Positions 1-9,495 are shown, counted from the first letter of the stretch. The stretch: DNA of 64,000 nucleotides from JAFGSI01 sp041287425 (GCA_041287425.1 JBEULG010000012.1:24111-88110); one strand, 5' to 3'. The notes: generated by a model not told the origin, from the sequence alone. Translations and numbers: made by a program.

Positions 1-794
1 CCCTCTCCGACCATCGCCAGGCCCTCCTGCACCCAGGTGGGGACGAAACTCAAACAGGAAAAGGTGAGATGACCGACCAGGACGTGGGTGAGTTCGTGTG
101 CCACCGTCCGCTTGCCCCAGTCCAATTGGTCGGGAGAAATGCCGATGATGACAATGTTGTGCTCCGGGTAGGCCTGTCCACCGGTCCAGGATGGCTCGTA
201 GAGGACGGCCTCTTGCATGTCGCGGCTGTTGGCGTAGATGTAGATGTCAATCGGCGATTCGGGCCGCAAGCCGACCTCCTGGGCGAGGCGGCCCAGCGCC
301 TCAACGGCGGCCTGATGGAGTTCGTCGCCGAAGCGGGCGCCGCCGCTGTAGTAGTACAGGTTGATATCGCCGCCTGGAATGACTTGCCAATCGTGAACGT
401 CGTCCAGCCAGATGATTTCCCGGCGTTCACTCTGATAGGTGGCGCCGCTGGAATCGCCGATTTGCCAGCGCCACCACAGCCTGGCGCCCGGCGGCAGCGA
501 ACCGCTCTGGCGCATCTCCCAGGTCCATTGCACCTCGACGCGGGAGGCCGGCGTGAAAGAGGGAAATGCGCGCGCGACCACCGTGCCGCAGGTCAGTTGC
601 TCGGCTCCATATTCGAGGACGACGGAGGTGATGCGCTCTCCGCTCTCGATAACGGCGCGGAAAGTCACGCTTTCGGGAAAGGAGAGGCTGGCCTGGTCTT
701 CGACCAGTCGGATGCCCGCCTGGGCATGAGCGGGGACAATCCAGCCGGTCAGCAGACATACCAACCCCACGAAGGTCAATAGGGTTCTTCGCAT
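1..794 (-). CDS. Secreted gluzincin-like metallopeptidase (peptidase MA type), partial at window edge
   Basis: The frame stays open from an ATG at 794 down to base 1, so the C-terminus is outside the window. Residues 1-25 form a signal peptide (basic start, hydrophobic core, Ala-His-Ala before Gln). A beta-rich extracellular region follows, then a zinc-peptidase core: HELTH at about residues 231-235 within AHELTHVLVGH, and a downstream Glu in WVQEGLA about 20 residues later, which fits the HExxH...E gluzincin arrangement. The start is supported by an AAGGGG stretch 7 nt upstream and a TATACT -10-like box at 825-830. Expected to act outside the membrane as a protease; its substrate is unknown. 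No close neighbour suggests a pathway. Confidence 0.8.
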   Translation of the reverse strand, partial: MRRTLLTFVGLVCLLTGWIVPAHAQAGIRLVEDQASLSFPESVTFRAVIESGERITSVVLEYGAEQLTCGTVVARAFPSFTPASRVEVQWTWEMRQSGSLPPGARLWWRWQIGDSSGATYQSERREIIWLDDVHDWQVIPGGDINLYYYSGGARFGDELHQAAVEALGRLAQEVGLRPESPIDIYIYANSRDMQEAVLYEPSWTGGQAYPEHNIVIIGISPDQLDWGKRTVAHELTHVLVGHLTFSCLSFVPTWVQEGLAMVGE

Positions 795-877
795 TCGATG
801 CCCCTTCTAATCCGGTTTAGGGATAGTATAACAAATTTCCGCCGCGGCCGATGATCTTTCCCCCCAAGGGTTCGCTC

Positions 878-3820
878 TCACTTCATGGCCACGCAATTGC
901 GCCCCGATTCTTTGGCGGCGTACATGGCCTGGTCGGCGCGTTTGATCATGTCATGCAGGTTGGCGATCTTCTCGTCCAGGGCCGAAACGCCGATGCTCAC
1001 CTGCACCGACAGAAGCCCCGCTTCGGTCGGAATCGGCTCGGCTGTGATCGCCGCATGGACGCGTTCCGCCACCTCCATGGCCGTCTCAATATCGGCTCCC
1101 GGTAACAGGGCGGAGAATTCCTCCCCCCCGTAGCGGCCCAGGAGGTCGGTCTCCCGCAGGGTGCTGCGCAGCCGCCGGGCGATGCTACGCAGCACTTCAT
1201 CCCCCACCTGATGGCCATATTGGTCGTTGACGCTTTTGAAATAATCCACGTCCAGAATCAGAGCGGCGAGTGCCTGTCCCTGGCGTTTCGCTCGTTGAAA
1301 TTGTCTTTCGCCCTGCTCGAAGAAATAGCGGCGGTTGTGCAGGCCGGTCAAGTCGTCCGTGATGGCCAACCGGCGGACTTCTTCCAGCAGATTGGCGTTT
1401 TGGAGGGCGGAAGCCACTTGCCTGGCAAACAGCAGCATGGCCTGCAAATCGCCCTCCCGGAAACCTTCGCCCCATAACCAAATCACGCCGAGCATCTGGC
1501 CCTCACTGACGAGGGGCAGGTGACACATGACGACATTTTCTGCAATTCCCAGAGCCTTCAAAATCTTGCTCAACTTGTGATGAGGGATGTGAGGCAGGAG
1601 GCTGCGCGCCACTTGAAATGGTTCGCGGATGAAAACGGAGGAGGGAATCTGGCTGACAAAGGCTTCGAGCGTTTCGAGTGGCACGGCGTAGTCGGTCATG
1701 CGGTAGCCGCTCAAACGCTCCGCCTGCCGGACGGCCTGAGGCGGCAGGGAGGTGTAGCGAATGACCGCATGCGCGCCTTGTCCGTCTATCAAGGCAACGA
1801 TGCAGTGCAGGCCGAGTTTGGACAATTCGTTCCCCAGGGCGCGGAACACGCCGTTCAAGTCCGAAGCGGCTGCCGCGCTGGCGCCGACTTGCACCAGCGC
1901 CTTGAACAAGGCATTGGAACGCTCCGTTTGGAGCCGCTGATGTTCTTCGGCGCGGACGGTCCGCAAACGCTGAATGGCGGTGGAAAGTTGTCCGGCCAGA
2001 ATGCCGAGCAGTTCTTCGTCCTCGCGCCGAAAGTGATTCGGCTCGCGGCTCTCGACATTCAGCACGCCGATGACTTTGTCCCCGGCTTTGAGGGGAACGC
2101 ACAATTCGGAGCGCGTCAGCGGATCGACGCTCAAGTAATCGGGCGCCTGACTGACCTCGGGGACGTTGCGCGGCTTTCCTGAGCGGGCGACGGCGCCGAC
2201 GATGCCCAGATCCAACGGCACCCGGATCTGGCCTTCCCGTTTGGTCTGGTGGTAAGACGAATGGACGTAAAGTTCCTGCCGCTTTTCGTCCAACAAGAGA
2301 ATGGCGACGTAATCCGGGTAAATATCATGGCCGATCAGTTCGGTGGCCCGTTCGAGCAATTCATCCTCGTCATTGACGTCGTTCGCCAGGGCGGCGATGG
2401 CATGCAAGACGGCCAGTTCGCGCGCCCGCCGGCGCTCGGCTGCCAGCAGACGCGTATTGCGCAGGACGCCGGCCACTTGCTCGGCCAGAATCTCGGCCAG
2501 GTGGATATCATTGTCATTGAAACCGCCCAGCCGATTGGCCACGTAAATGGCTCCCATCAACTTGTGTTCGAGATTCCACAAGGGGGCAACCAGAATCGAG
2601 CGAACTCCCAACGAAGCGGCCATCTCAGCAAAATCGGCGGGGATGTCAGCGGGCGAATTGGCGCAGAAGACGCCGCGCGAAAAATCCCAAGCCCGGGCGC
2701 CCATCTCACACGGGTAACGGATGGCTCTCAAAATCTCCTCGCTCACCCCATGACCGGGGGACTGAAACTGGATGAATTTTCCCGTTTCCTCGCACAAACC
2801 GATGACACAAATCTCGGCCTGGAACAGGTCGGCCAGGATGTCGGTCAGGGAACCGCAGATTTCGCTGTCAGGATACAGGCTGAAGGTCTGCGAAATCATG
2901 TGCAGGCCGGCCAGTTCCCGTACTCGCGCGCGGGCCTCTTCGAGCAAAAGCACCTTGGTCATCGCCAGGGAAATCTGGCGGGCAGTCAGTTCGCCGCGGC
3001 GGATTTCGTCCTCTGTAAAATGATGGGGCTGGCGGAAGCCCAGGATGACCGCCCCCAGGCGGCGCGCCCCGGAAATCAGCGGCAAGCCAAGCGCCGAGGC
3101 GCTGGGAAAGTCACGCGCCAGGTTGGGGCCGATGCAGGCGGCATGGCGCACATCCTCCAGGGCCAAGGGGCGGCCGGCCTCCAGCACGGCCTGTGTTAGG
3201 CTCGTTTCGCCCGGCAAGGGTTGGACGGTTGCGTAGGTTTCACTCAAGCGGCCATAGGCGGCGGTCGGGATGGGGGCTTGCTTTTTTTCGTCCCAGCGGG
3301 TGATAAAGCAATCGTCGGCGCGGAACAGTTTGCCCACCCGCTGTGCCAGCATCCGGAGCATGGCCAGCATGTCGTCGGCCTCCAGGGCGGCGCTGACGAC
3401 ATCGTTCAGCATGGAAAGGAAATCGATCTGGTCGAGTTGCTGCTGAGTCCGTTCGGCCTGGAGAAGAACTGCCTGCTGCACCCGCCGCTGGTCTTGCTTC
3501 ATGCGGACGGCGAAGACTGCCACCGCACTGACCAGAGTCAGCCCCACCAGGTGGGCGGCGACTGCATCTCCCGTATAGGCTCCCCGCTGGAGAACAAGCG
3601 AGAGCAAAAGGTACGTCAGGAAATCCAGGACCCCCAGCGACAAGGCCCAACCCAGCCCCCGCCACCAGGCGAACAGGATGACCGGCAGCGCAATCACCAT
3701 CCCGGCCGGCGGGCCAAAGAAGTAACGCACGATTGCCACCGCCCCCAAAATCAACAGCGACAGTCCCCCAAAAAATAGCCAGGTTGCCCGCAGGCGGGAG
3801 GAGTAAGGCATTCCGGTCAT
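878..3820 (-). CDS. Membrane-anchored multi-GAF diguanylate cyclase (GGDEF)
   Basis: About 980 residues. About four hydrophobic segments occupy residues 12-105, followed by a Gln/Arg-rich coiled coil (106-135), four GAF-like domains, and a C-terminal GGDEF domain (about 820-978). The active-site signature is GGEEF at about 898-902, an accepted functional variant, and an RETD inhibitory I-site lies exactly five residues before it, so product inhibition by c-di-GMP is expected. It should convert two GTP to c-di-GMP in response to ligands sensed by the GAF modules. The ATG at 3820 was chosen because the upstream extension (to 3934) is Arg/Ser-rich, not domain-like and would overlap a TATAAA-like box near 3855; no good ribosome binding site is visible for either start. 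Confidence 0.88.
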   Translation of the reverse strand: MTGMPYSSRLRATWLFFGGLSLLILGAVAIVRYFFGPPAGMVIALPVILFAWWRGLGWALSLGVLDFLTYLLLSLVLQRGAYTGDAVAAHLVGLTLVSAVAVFAVRMKQDQRRVQQAVLLQAERTQQQLDQIDFLSMLNDVVSAALEADDMLAMLRMLAQRVGKLFRADDCFITRWDEKKQAPIPTAAYGRLSETYATVQPLPGETSLTQAVLEAGRPLALEDVRHAACIGPNLARDFPSASALGLPLISGARRLGAVILGFRQPHHFTEDEIRRGELTARQISLAMTKVLLLEEARARVRELAGLHMISQTFSLYPDSEICGSLTDILADLFQAEICVIGLCEETGKFIQFQSPGHGVSEEILRAIRYPCEMGARAWDFSRGVFCANSPADIPADFAEMAASLGVRSILVAPLWNLEHKLMGAIYVANRLGGFNDNDIHLAEILAEQVAGVLRNTRLLAAERRRARELAVLHAIAALANDVNDEDELLERATELIGHDIYPDYVAILLLDEKRQELYVHSSYHQTKREGQIRVPLDLGIVGAVARSGKPRNVPEVSQAPDYLSVDPLTRSELCVPLKAGDKVIGVLNVESREPNHFRREDEELLGILAGQLSTAIQRLRTVRAEEHQRLQTERSNALFKALVQVGASAAAASDLNGVFRALGNELSKLGLHCIVALIDGQGAHAVIRYTSLPPQAVRQAERLSGYRMTDYAVPLETLEAFVSQIPSSVFIREPFQVARSLLPHIPHHKLSKILKALGIAENVVMCHLPLVSEGQMLGVIWLWGEGFREGDLQAMLLFARQVASALQNANLLEEVRRLAITDDLTGLHNRRYFFEQGERQFQRAKRQGQALAALILDVDYFKSVNDQYGHQVGDEVLRSIARRLRSTLRETDLLGRYGGEEFSALLPGADIETAMEVAERVHAAITAEPIPTEAGLLSVQVSIGVSALDEKIANLHDMIKRADQAMYAAKESGRNCVAMK

Positions 3821-3985
3821 CGATGCTCTGGAGGAATCAATGCCTTCAAATTTTATACCAGGCAGGGAAAATGACGATGGGAAACTTCTCCTATCACCGT
3901 CAGCCCCGCCCAAGGAACGGTTCTTTGCCCCCATGTTATCCCAAGAAAATCCTTCTGACGACTTACAAAGACATTACAAGTTGCA

Positions 3986-5017
3986 TTATAGATTGACCAG
4001 GTTGGGGTCCATGATGTACTGCCACCAGTTGTTGGCCACGCCGGCCGTCCGACCGGCCACTTTGGGCAAATGGGCCAGCCACCAGCGATGGTGAGCGCGG
4101 ATGTCGCCGCCGCCCCACTCGTTGGCATCCACTTCGCGCAGGTCGCCCCGAAATTCCGGAAAATTGAGCCAATCGTAACACTCGCTCAACACTTTGGTCG
4201 GGTTTCCCCAATCATACTCGCGCTGGCTGTTGGGAGCAAAATGGATTGTGCCGACAGCCGCCTTGCCGGGCGCATTCTTCTCGTAGCGGCTGAAGCGGGC
4301 GTACAAGTTGGCCTCGCCGGTTGCCTTTTCGAAAACTTTGGAGAGAATCGCCTCTGCCCGATGACCAAACGCCTCCAACATTTCCCCCACGCTGCGCTCG
4401 AAAGAAAAGCCCATCACAACGAAGCGGCGCGGACAGCGGGCGGTGTTCCTCAGAGGCGGGGCGTTGCACCAGAAAGCCCCCGCCCCGCCCATGCAGGACT
4501 CGTAAAAACCGGCATGCGGAAAGCCAAACAGCCAGACCTCGTCGATTTCGCGCTTCGCAATGCGCGGCAGGACGTTGTAACCGGTCAGGATGGCCTGATA
4601 GTCGATCTCCTCCGGCTTGTGAGGCGGCGCGCCGCGCATGACCTCCAGATAGGCAGCCGGCGTGTAACGGTAACCATCCACCTTGGCCGGGAATTCGTCC
4701 AGGAGGACGCGTTCGACCACCTCGTAACGGGCCATGCCGCCGCTCGTCTCGAGGATGTCCTGGATGAAGCCACCTATCAAATCGTCAACCCGATTCCATT
4801 TCATGGTTTGAGAAAGCCGTTCGCGGCTGGCGGCCTCCATGATGGGATCGTAGACGATCAACAAAACCCGATTGGTGACGATGACGGCCGGGTCGGTCAG
4901 ATTATCGGCCGGCACGGGGGCGGCGGCCGGCGGCGGAGCGCCCCGGCCGGTGACCTTTTGCACCAGGCCGAGCAGAGAAGCCAACCAATTGCCCGAGGGA
5001 CGAGAGGGAATGCTCAT
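3986..5017 (-). CDS. Conserved-looking protein of unknown function, Trp/Gly-rich
   Basis: About 343 residues; I do not recognise the family. A short N-terminal stretch (about 1-45) is Ala/Pro-rich, possibly a linker or weak export region, and the remainder looks like a compact globular enzyme-like domain. It contains clustered aromatic/glycine motifs (FGFPHAGFYESCMGGAGAFWC at about 180-200, split by a probable loop), several Cys, and a C-terminal run ANEWGGGDIRAHHRWWLAHLP with His-His-Arg-Trp-Trp. The ATG at 5017 has a strong AGGAGG 5-8 nt upstream and lies 13 nt after the stop of the neighbouring pseudo-phosphatase gene, so the two are probably co-transcribed. The longer frame from 5128 would overlap that gene and lacks such a site. 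Function cannot be assigned. Confidence 0.75.
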   Translation of the reverse strand: MSIPSRPSGNWLASLLGLVQKVTGRGAPPPAAAPVPADNLTDPAVIVTNRVLLIVYDPIMEAASRERLSQTMKWNRVDDLIGGFIQDILETSGGMARYEVVERVLLDEFPAKVDGYRYTPAAYLEVMRGAPPHKPEEIDYQAILTGYNVLPRIAKREIDEVWLFGFPHAGFYESCMGGAGAFWCNAPPLRNTARCPRRFVVMGFSFERSVGEMLEAFGHRAEAILSKVFEKATGEANLYARFSRYEKNAPGKAAVGTIHFAPNSQREYDWGNPTKVLSECYDWLNFPEFRGDLREVDANEWGGGDIRAHHRWWLAHLPKVAGRTAGVANNWWQYIMDPNLVNL

Positions 5018-5030
5018 GGAACCTCCTCGA

Positions 5031-7325
5031 CTAAGGAACCGCACCAGCATAATAGATTTTGTTCCCCACGCACAGGAAAAGGTCTCGATTCGGCCCAAAC
5101 GCCATCGCGGTCGCCTGTTGACCGGCAAATCCGGCCTGGACCAGGTCGGTGCCGGCGCGGAACTGACTCTGCATCGCCATCGAATCGGCGCGGGGGGCGA
5201 AGCGATAGACCGCTTGCGTGAGGGGTTCGAGCAAATACAGCGAGGGGTCGGGCGTCGGCCCGAACATCATTTGAGAGAAAATGGCGTCCGCGATGGTAAC
5301 ACCGGAGACATGCCCCGGCCGCTCGTCCACGAAGGTCAACGGGTCGGTGCAGCGGGTCGGGACTACGCTCAGACGGCTGAGCGTGCAGGCCGCCATGTGT
5401 CCATCCTGAAACAACAGGTACAGGTCGTCCCCGCTGATGGCCAGGTCGATGACCTGATTCATGTTTTGCGGCACCTGTTCGCTGAAGAAACTGATCGGCA
5501 AGTCGGTGAATTCGCCCAGGCTGCCGGCATAGACCCAGACGGCGTTCTGATCGAGCAGATAGAGGTTGCGGCCGTCGATATCCAAACTAAAATTGCGCAC
5601 CCCTGTCCAGCCAACGCTGGGCCCAGCCAGCGCCACCGCCACCGGTTCGCTGCCGGCCGAGCAATACAGCAGCGTGCCGCTGCCATCCATGGCCAGCACA
5701 TCGGCGTTGCGCGTGTTGATGGGCGGCAAAGCGGCCAGGTCAATCAGCGGGCCGACCTGCAGGCCGTTGTAAACGCCCGGTCCGCAGCGGAAGAAATCGT
5801 TCAGCCGCGCTTCTTGCTGGGTCAGCAAAGCGTGCAAGACCTCCCCACCCGCTGCGTCGAGCAGGAACAGCCCGTCCTCGGTCGCCGCCATGCGGGTAAT
5901 GCGCCGGTCCTCGCCCAGCGAGCCGCTTATCTGACGAAATTCGAGCCGCACGATGCCGTCCAGGCTATCGAGGGCCGACTGGGCAATCCGGCGCAATTCG
6001 CGGGATTCCTGCGTCACCAGGTAAACCTCGGCCCGGTCGAGGTAATACAAGCAACTCTCCCAGGCATGACGGACAACCGCCGGGTCGGTCTGGCCGATGG
6101 CGCCCACTGCCGCCTGAACGGCCAGTTGATAATTTTCCTCGTATTGCGAACTCTTCCCATAGCGGACGTAAACCGTACTGGCGGCCACCACCAGCGCGAG
6201 CGGGATGACGATGGCCACGAACGCCAGAAAAGTGTTCGAAAGCGGCGGGCCTTCCGGGCGCATGCCCGGCAGGAGGCGCGGCAGGAACTCTCGCATCGCC
6301 TGGGCGAGCCGCTCATTCAGGAGACGCGCGCGCTGCAGGAAGCGCGCCAGGCTGCCATAGACCTGCCGACGGCGCGCCGGCGAGGGACGCTCGATCTCCG
6401 GCAAAGGGACTGCCTGGCGGGGAGCAAGGCTCGCCGGCCGGGGCGCAGACGGGGCGGCGGCCTGTCTCACCGGCTCCGGCGCGCTTGCCGGCGCCTCGCT
6501 CGGCGGCTGCGAACCGCCCGCCATCAATCGGCTGAAACGGCTGGCCGGGCGTTCGGCCGGCGGAACGGCCGGAGGAGCCACCGGCCCGAGGTCGGCGGGC
6601 AGGGGAGCGGCGATTTCGACCGCCGGTTTCATCGCTTGCAGAACCTCCACCCTTCCTTTGCCCGCCTGGGTCTGAATTAGAACAGCATTCAAATCCTCAT
6701 CGGTCAGCGAAAGCAGTTTACGCCGTCGCGCCTCCAGGCCGGCCAGGCCGCGTTCGGCTTCCAGCGCAGCCTGCCAGGCCGACGGCAATTCGGCACACAA
6801 CAGCACCTGGTCGCCGGGCTGCAAGGTCATCTGAGAAAAATAGATGGGTGTCGCCGAGCCATGCCCCAGGCCGCGGCCGGACAGGGTCTCGTCCTGGAAA
6901 TGCCGGACGCCCTCCGGTGCAAGGTGAAAGGCGTGAGTCGGGCCGCTCTGCGCCAGGGTCAACTGTCGGCCGCGCAGCACGCCGAAAATCAACCGGCCGC
7001 TGGATTGCTGCGAGACGCTGCTGAGTTTACGATTGCGGTCGGTCAGGAACTGATTGAGCATCTCGATGACTGACCGCATCGCCGAGGTCAACGCGCCCGG
7101 AATCTGATAGAAACGTTCGGCCAATTGCGCGACCAACTGAGCATATTCGCTCGAAGTGAACGGCGCGTTGCCCGCCAGGCTCAGGTAAACGATGAGCCAG
7201 TCACTCTCCCGGCCGCGGGCGGCGCGCCGCGGCGGAGCCGTCGCCAGCAGACCCGGCAGTTGCGGCCATTCCTGACCCTTGACGCGATTGAAAGGCAGTA
7301 GATACAGGTCCAACTCGGCAGGCAT
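5031..7325 (-). CDS. Membrane protein with degenerate PP2C-like domain and extracytoplasmic propeller-like domain
   Basis: 764 residues. Residues 1-230 resemble a PP2C/PPM phosphatase fold, but the metal-binding signatures are lost: the GDS-type motif reads SGP (127-129) and the SDG-type motif reads AEL (178-180). A Pro/Ala-rich linker (about 240-320) leads to a basic amphipathic segment and one transmembrane helix (365-387). The remaining 375 residues are made of repeating beta-strand units of the type '(hydrophobic)-D-G-x-(hydrophobic)-Y-L-L-D' typical of NHL/WD-like propellers. It therefore looks like a pseudo-phosphatase on the inside coupled to an outside binding domain, perhaps a signalling or structural receptor. 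It precedes the unknown gene at 3986-5017 in one transcription unit. The phosphatase and propeller assignments are by pattern, not by search. Confidence 0.7.
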   Translation of the reverse strand: MPAELDLYLLPFNRVKGQEWPQLPGLLATAPPRRAARGRESDWLIVYLSLAGNAPFTSSEYAQLVAQLAERFYQIPGALTSAMRSVIEMLNQFLTDRNRKLSSVSQQSSGRLIFGVLRGRQLTLAQSGPTHAFHLAPEGVRHFQDETLSGRGLGHGSATPIYFSQMTLQPGDQVLLCAELPSAWQAALEAERGLAGLEARRRKLLSLTDEDLNAVLIQTQAGKGRVEVLQAMKPAVEIAAPLPADLGPVAPPAVPPAERPASRFSRLMAGGSQPPSEAPASAPEPVRQAAAPSAPRPASLAPRQAVPLPEIERPSPARRRQVYGSLARFLQRARLLNERLAQAMREFLPRLLPGMRPEGPPLSNTFLAFVAIVIPLALVVAASTVYVRYGKSSQYEENYQLAVQAAVGAIGQTDPAVVRHAWESCLYYLDRAEVYLVTQESRELRRIAQSALDSLDGIVRLEFRQISGSLGEDRRITRMAATEDGLFLLDAAGGEVLHALLTQQEARLNDFFRCGPGVYNGLQVGPLIDLAALPPINTRNADVLAMDGSGTLLYCSAGSEPVAVALAGPSVGWTGVRNFSLDIDGRNLYLLDQNAVWVYAGSLGEFTDLPISFFSEQVPQNMNQVIDLAISGDDLYLLFQDGHMAACTLSRLSVVPTRCTDPLTFVDERPGHVSGVTIADAIFSQMMFGPTPDPSLYLLEPLTQAVYRFAPRADSMAMQSQFRAGTDLVQAGFAGQQATAMAFGPNRDLFLCVGNKIYYAGAVP

Positions 7326-7331
7326 GATTAC

Positions 7332-7339
7332 ATTATACT
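7332..7339. promoter_or_regulatory. Overlapping divergent -10 boxes of two near-leaderless genes
   Basis: The 20-bp gap between the divergent starts at 7325 (minus) and 7346 (plus) holds ATTATACT. It reads TATAAT on the minus strand (7337 to 7332), 6 nt before the minus ATG, and TATACT on the plus strand (7334-7339), 6 nt before the plus ATG. Transcription from either box would start at or next to the A of ATG. No Shine-Dalgarno site fits in the gap. Confidence 0.6.
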
Positions 7340-7345
7340 GGTAAA

Positions 7346-8407
7346 ATGGACGGGCAAGAAGCAGTAGACTCCCCGCTGGTGAACGAAACCATGAATTTCA
7401 GCCTTGCCGACGACTTTGCAACCCTGAATCCGGCCGAATGGAACGCCCTGCTGGCCGAATCTGTCACCGATGCGCCCTTCCTGCGCCATGAGTACCTGCA
7501 AATCTGGTGGGAAACGCGCGGCGGCGGGGAATGGCCGCCCTCCGCCAGATTGGCACTGGTGGCCGCCCACCGCGCCGGACGCCTGGTCGGCCTTGCCCCG
7601 CTCTTCTTCGCCGATAACCGCGATGGCCGTCCCGCCCTGCTCCTGGTAGGCAGCATCGAAATCTCCGACCTCCTCGACCTGATTGTCCGCCCGGCCGACC
7701 TGCCCGCCTTTGCTGCCGGTCTGCTCGATTTCCTGGACAGCCTGCCGTTCCCCTGGCAGGTTCTCGACCTGCACAACCTGGCCGAGTCCTCCCCCAGTCT
7801 ATCCGCCCTGCAGACGGCTGCCCGGCGGCGCGGCTGGGACGCCCGGGTGGCAAAAACCTATCACTCCCCCGCCATTCCCCTGCCGGGCGATTTCGAGGTC
7901 TATCTGGCCAGCATCGACAAGAAACAGCGCCATGAGATCCGCCGCAAAATGCGCCGCGCCGAGGAAAGTGGACAGGCCGTGCGCTGGTACATCGTCTCGG
8001 CCGCCGACTCGCTGGAGGCGGACATCGAGGCCTTCCTCGATTTGATGGCCCACGACCCGCAAAAGGCTGCTTTCCTGACGCCGCCCATGCGCGACCAAAT
8101 ACGTCGCGTCTGTCAGGCCGCCTTCGCCCACGGCTGGCTGCAATTGGCCTTCATGGAAGTGAACGGGCAAAAAGCCGCTGCCTACCTGAACTTCGATTAC
8201 AACAACCGCATCTGGGTCTACAATTCCGGCCTCGACCGCGCTTTCCTAGACCTTTCCCCCGGCTGGGTGCTGCTCGGTCACCTGCTGCGCTGGGCCAATG
8301 AGAATCGGCGGGCCGAGTTCGACTTTCTGCGCGGCGACGAGGAATACAAGTATCGCTTCGGCGCGGTGGATCGCTTCCTGGTGCGCCTGTGCCTGGGGAG
8401 AAAATAG
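7346..8407 (+). CDS. GNAT/FemAB-like acyltransferase (CelD/BcsL type)
   Basis: 353 residues. The N-terminal half has the pattern seen in CelD/FemAB-like proteins (NPAEWNALLAES...HEYLQIWWET, then LVGLAPLFF). The second half carries the GNAT-type acyl-CoA fold with a basic helix KKQRHEIRRKMRRAEE and a final substrate loop LRGDEEYKYRFGA that is characteristic of this group. Members of the family transfer acyl or aminoacyl groups to polysaccharide or cell-envelope acceptors; the acceptor here is unknown. The start at 7346 would give a nearly leaderless message; an internal ATG at 7391 with GGTGA 9 nt upstream is a real alternative and would remove 15 residues with no conserved features. Confidence 0.8.
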   Translation: MDGQEAVDSPLVNETMNFSLADDFATLNPAEWNALLAESVTDAPFLRHEYLQIWWETRGGGEWPPSARLALVAAHRAGRLVGLAPLFFADNRDGRPALLLVGSIEISDLLDLIVRPADLPAFAAGLLDFLDSLPFPWQVLDLHNLAESSPSLSALQTAARRRGWDARVAKTYHSPAIPLPGDFEVYLASIDKKQRHEIRRKMRRAEESGQAVRWYIVSAADSLEADIEAFLDLMAHDPQKAAFLTPPMRDQIRRVCQAAFAHGWLQLAFMEVNGQKAAAYLNFDYNNRIWVYNSGLDRAFLDLSPGWVLLGHLLRWANENRRAEFDFLRGDEEYKYRFGAVDRFLVRLCLGRK

Positions 8408-8423
8408 AACGGGCAGCCCCTCT

Positions 8424-9266
8424 TCATGCGAGGCCGCACATGCGGGCAGAAATCTCCCACAAGCGGTGCGCCGCCTCGAGGTCCAGGCCGGCCGGGTCGG
8501 GGGCTTTGGGACGGCCATGCTTCCAGTAAATCTCGGCCGCCTGCTGAATAGAGGGTTCGAGAGCCAGGAAGACGATTCCGGCCGCCGATTCGGCGGGCGT
8601 GATTCCGCCGCGGCGGCGGAGCGCCCAAATCCAGCGCACCAGGCGTGGGTTGCCTTTGAACCCCATTTCGGTGAACACCAGCCCCGGGTCGGCGGCGAAC
8701 GCCTGAACACGGCTGCCCGGCCCCAGGCGGCGGCGCAATTCGAGCGTGAAGAGCACATTGCACAACTTGGTCTGCTTATAGGCCAGCAGGCCGTTGTAGA
8801 AACGCCGCAATTGCAAATCATGCCAGCGCAAACGGGTGCGATAATGCGACCCCGAACTGACGGTCACGACCCGCGCCTGCGGCGCAGCCGCCAGCAGCGG
8901 CAGCAGTTCGTTCGTCAGTAAAAAGGGGGCCAGATGGTTGACCGCCCACTGCATTTCGATTCCCTCGGCGGTCAGAGTGCGGCGGAAGGTGAACACGCCG
9001 GCGTTGTTGATCAACCCGTCCAGCCAGCGGCGGCCGGCAGCCTCCACCTCGCCCCGCAGCGCGGCCGCCAGGGCGCGGACCTGCGACTGAAGCGCCAGGT
9101 CGGCAGTCAGGAGGCGGCAGCCTCCCCTCAGCCGCGCCTCCAGGGCCGCAGCCCGCTCCGGATTGCGTCCAACGCCGATGACGAACACACCCTGCTTCAC
9201 GAGCGCCTCGGTCACGGCCAGCCCAATCCCTGAGGTAGCGCCGGTGACGACAAAGAGTTTCTCCAT
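8424..9266 (-). CDS. Short-chain dehydrogenase/reductase, retinol dehydrogenase-like
   Basis: 280 residues. The Rossmann nucleotide-binding motif TGATSGIG lies at the very N-terminus, NNAG follows in the middle, and the catalytic triad is present as Ser in VSSGSH and Tyr/Lys in AYKQTK. Length and pattern match classical NAD(P)-dependent SDRs, closest in style to the retinol dehydrogenase/WW-oxidoreductase group; substrate unknown. Two in-frame ATGs compete: 9266 has GGTGGAG at the right distance (7 nt), whereas 9272 has it too close, so 9266 was chosen. It converges on the acyltransferase gene with a 16-bp gap. Confidence 0.85.
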   Translation of the reverse strand: MEKLFVVTGATSGIGLAVTEALVKQGVFVIGVGRNPERAAALEARLRGGCRLLTADLALQSQVRALAAALRGEVEAAGRRWLDGLINNAGVFTFRRTLTAEGIEMQWAVNHLAPFLLTNELLPLLAAAPQARVVTVSSGSHYRTRLRWHDLQLRRFYNGLLAYKQTKLCNVLFTLELRRRLGPGSRVQAFAADPGLVFTEMGFKGNPRLVRWIWALRRRGGITPAESAAGIVFLALEPSIQQAAEIYWKHGRPKAPDPAGLDLEAAHRLWEISARMCGLA

Positions 9267-9495
9267 CTCCATACTCCACCAAACGGGCGATGAACGCTTC
9301 TCGCCTTTGCGACAAGCCGGAAAAGACCGGCAGAGTGGTATTCTACCAGGAATAATTTTCCCTCGGCGCCGTTTGAGTGCACCAAAACGCCTCGAAGGAA
9401 ATTGCACCCTTTGGCGGGACTGGCCGCAAGAGCAGGCGCCGCTCTCTGTTATAATTTCCGGCGCATTTCATCTTTTCATTACCGGGAGAACAAAC

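Noticed and set aside
4872..6680. 602-codon plus-strand frame opposite the pseudo-PP2C gene
   Set aside because: No start site, no motif, and it would span two minus-strand genes that have good starts and domain patterns.
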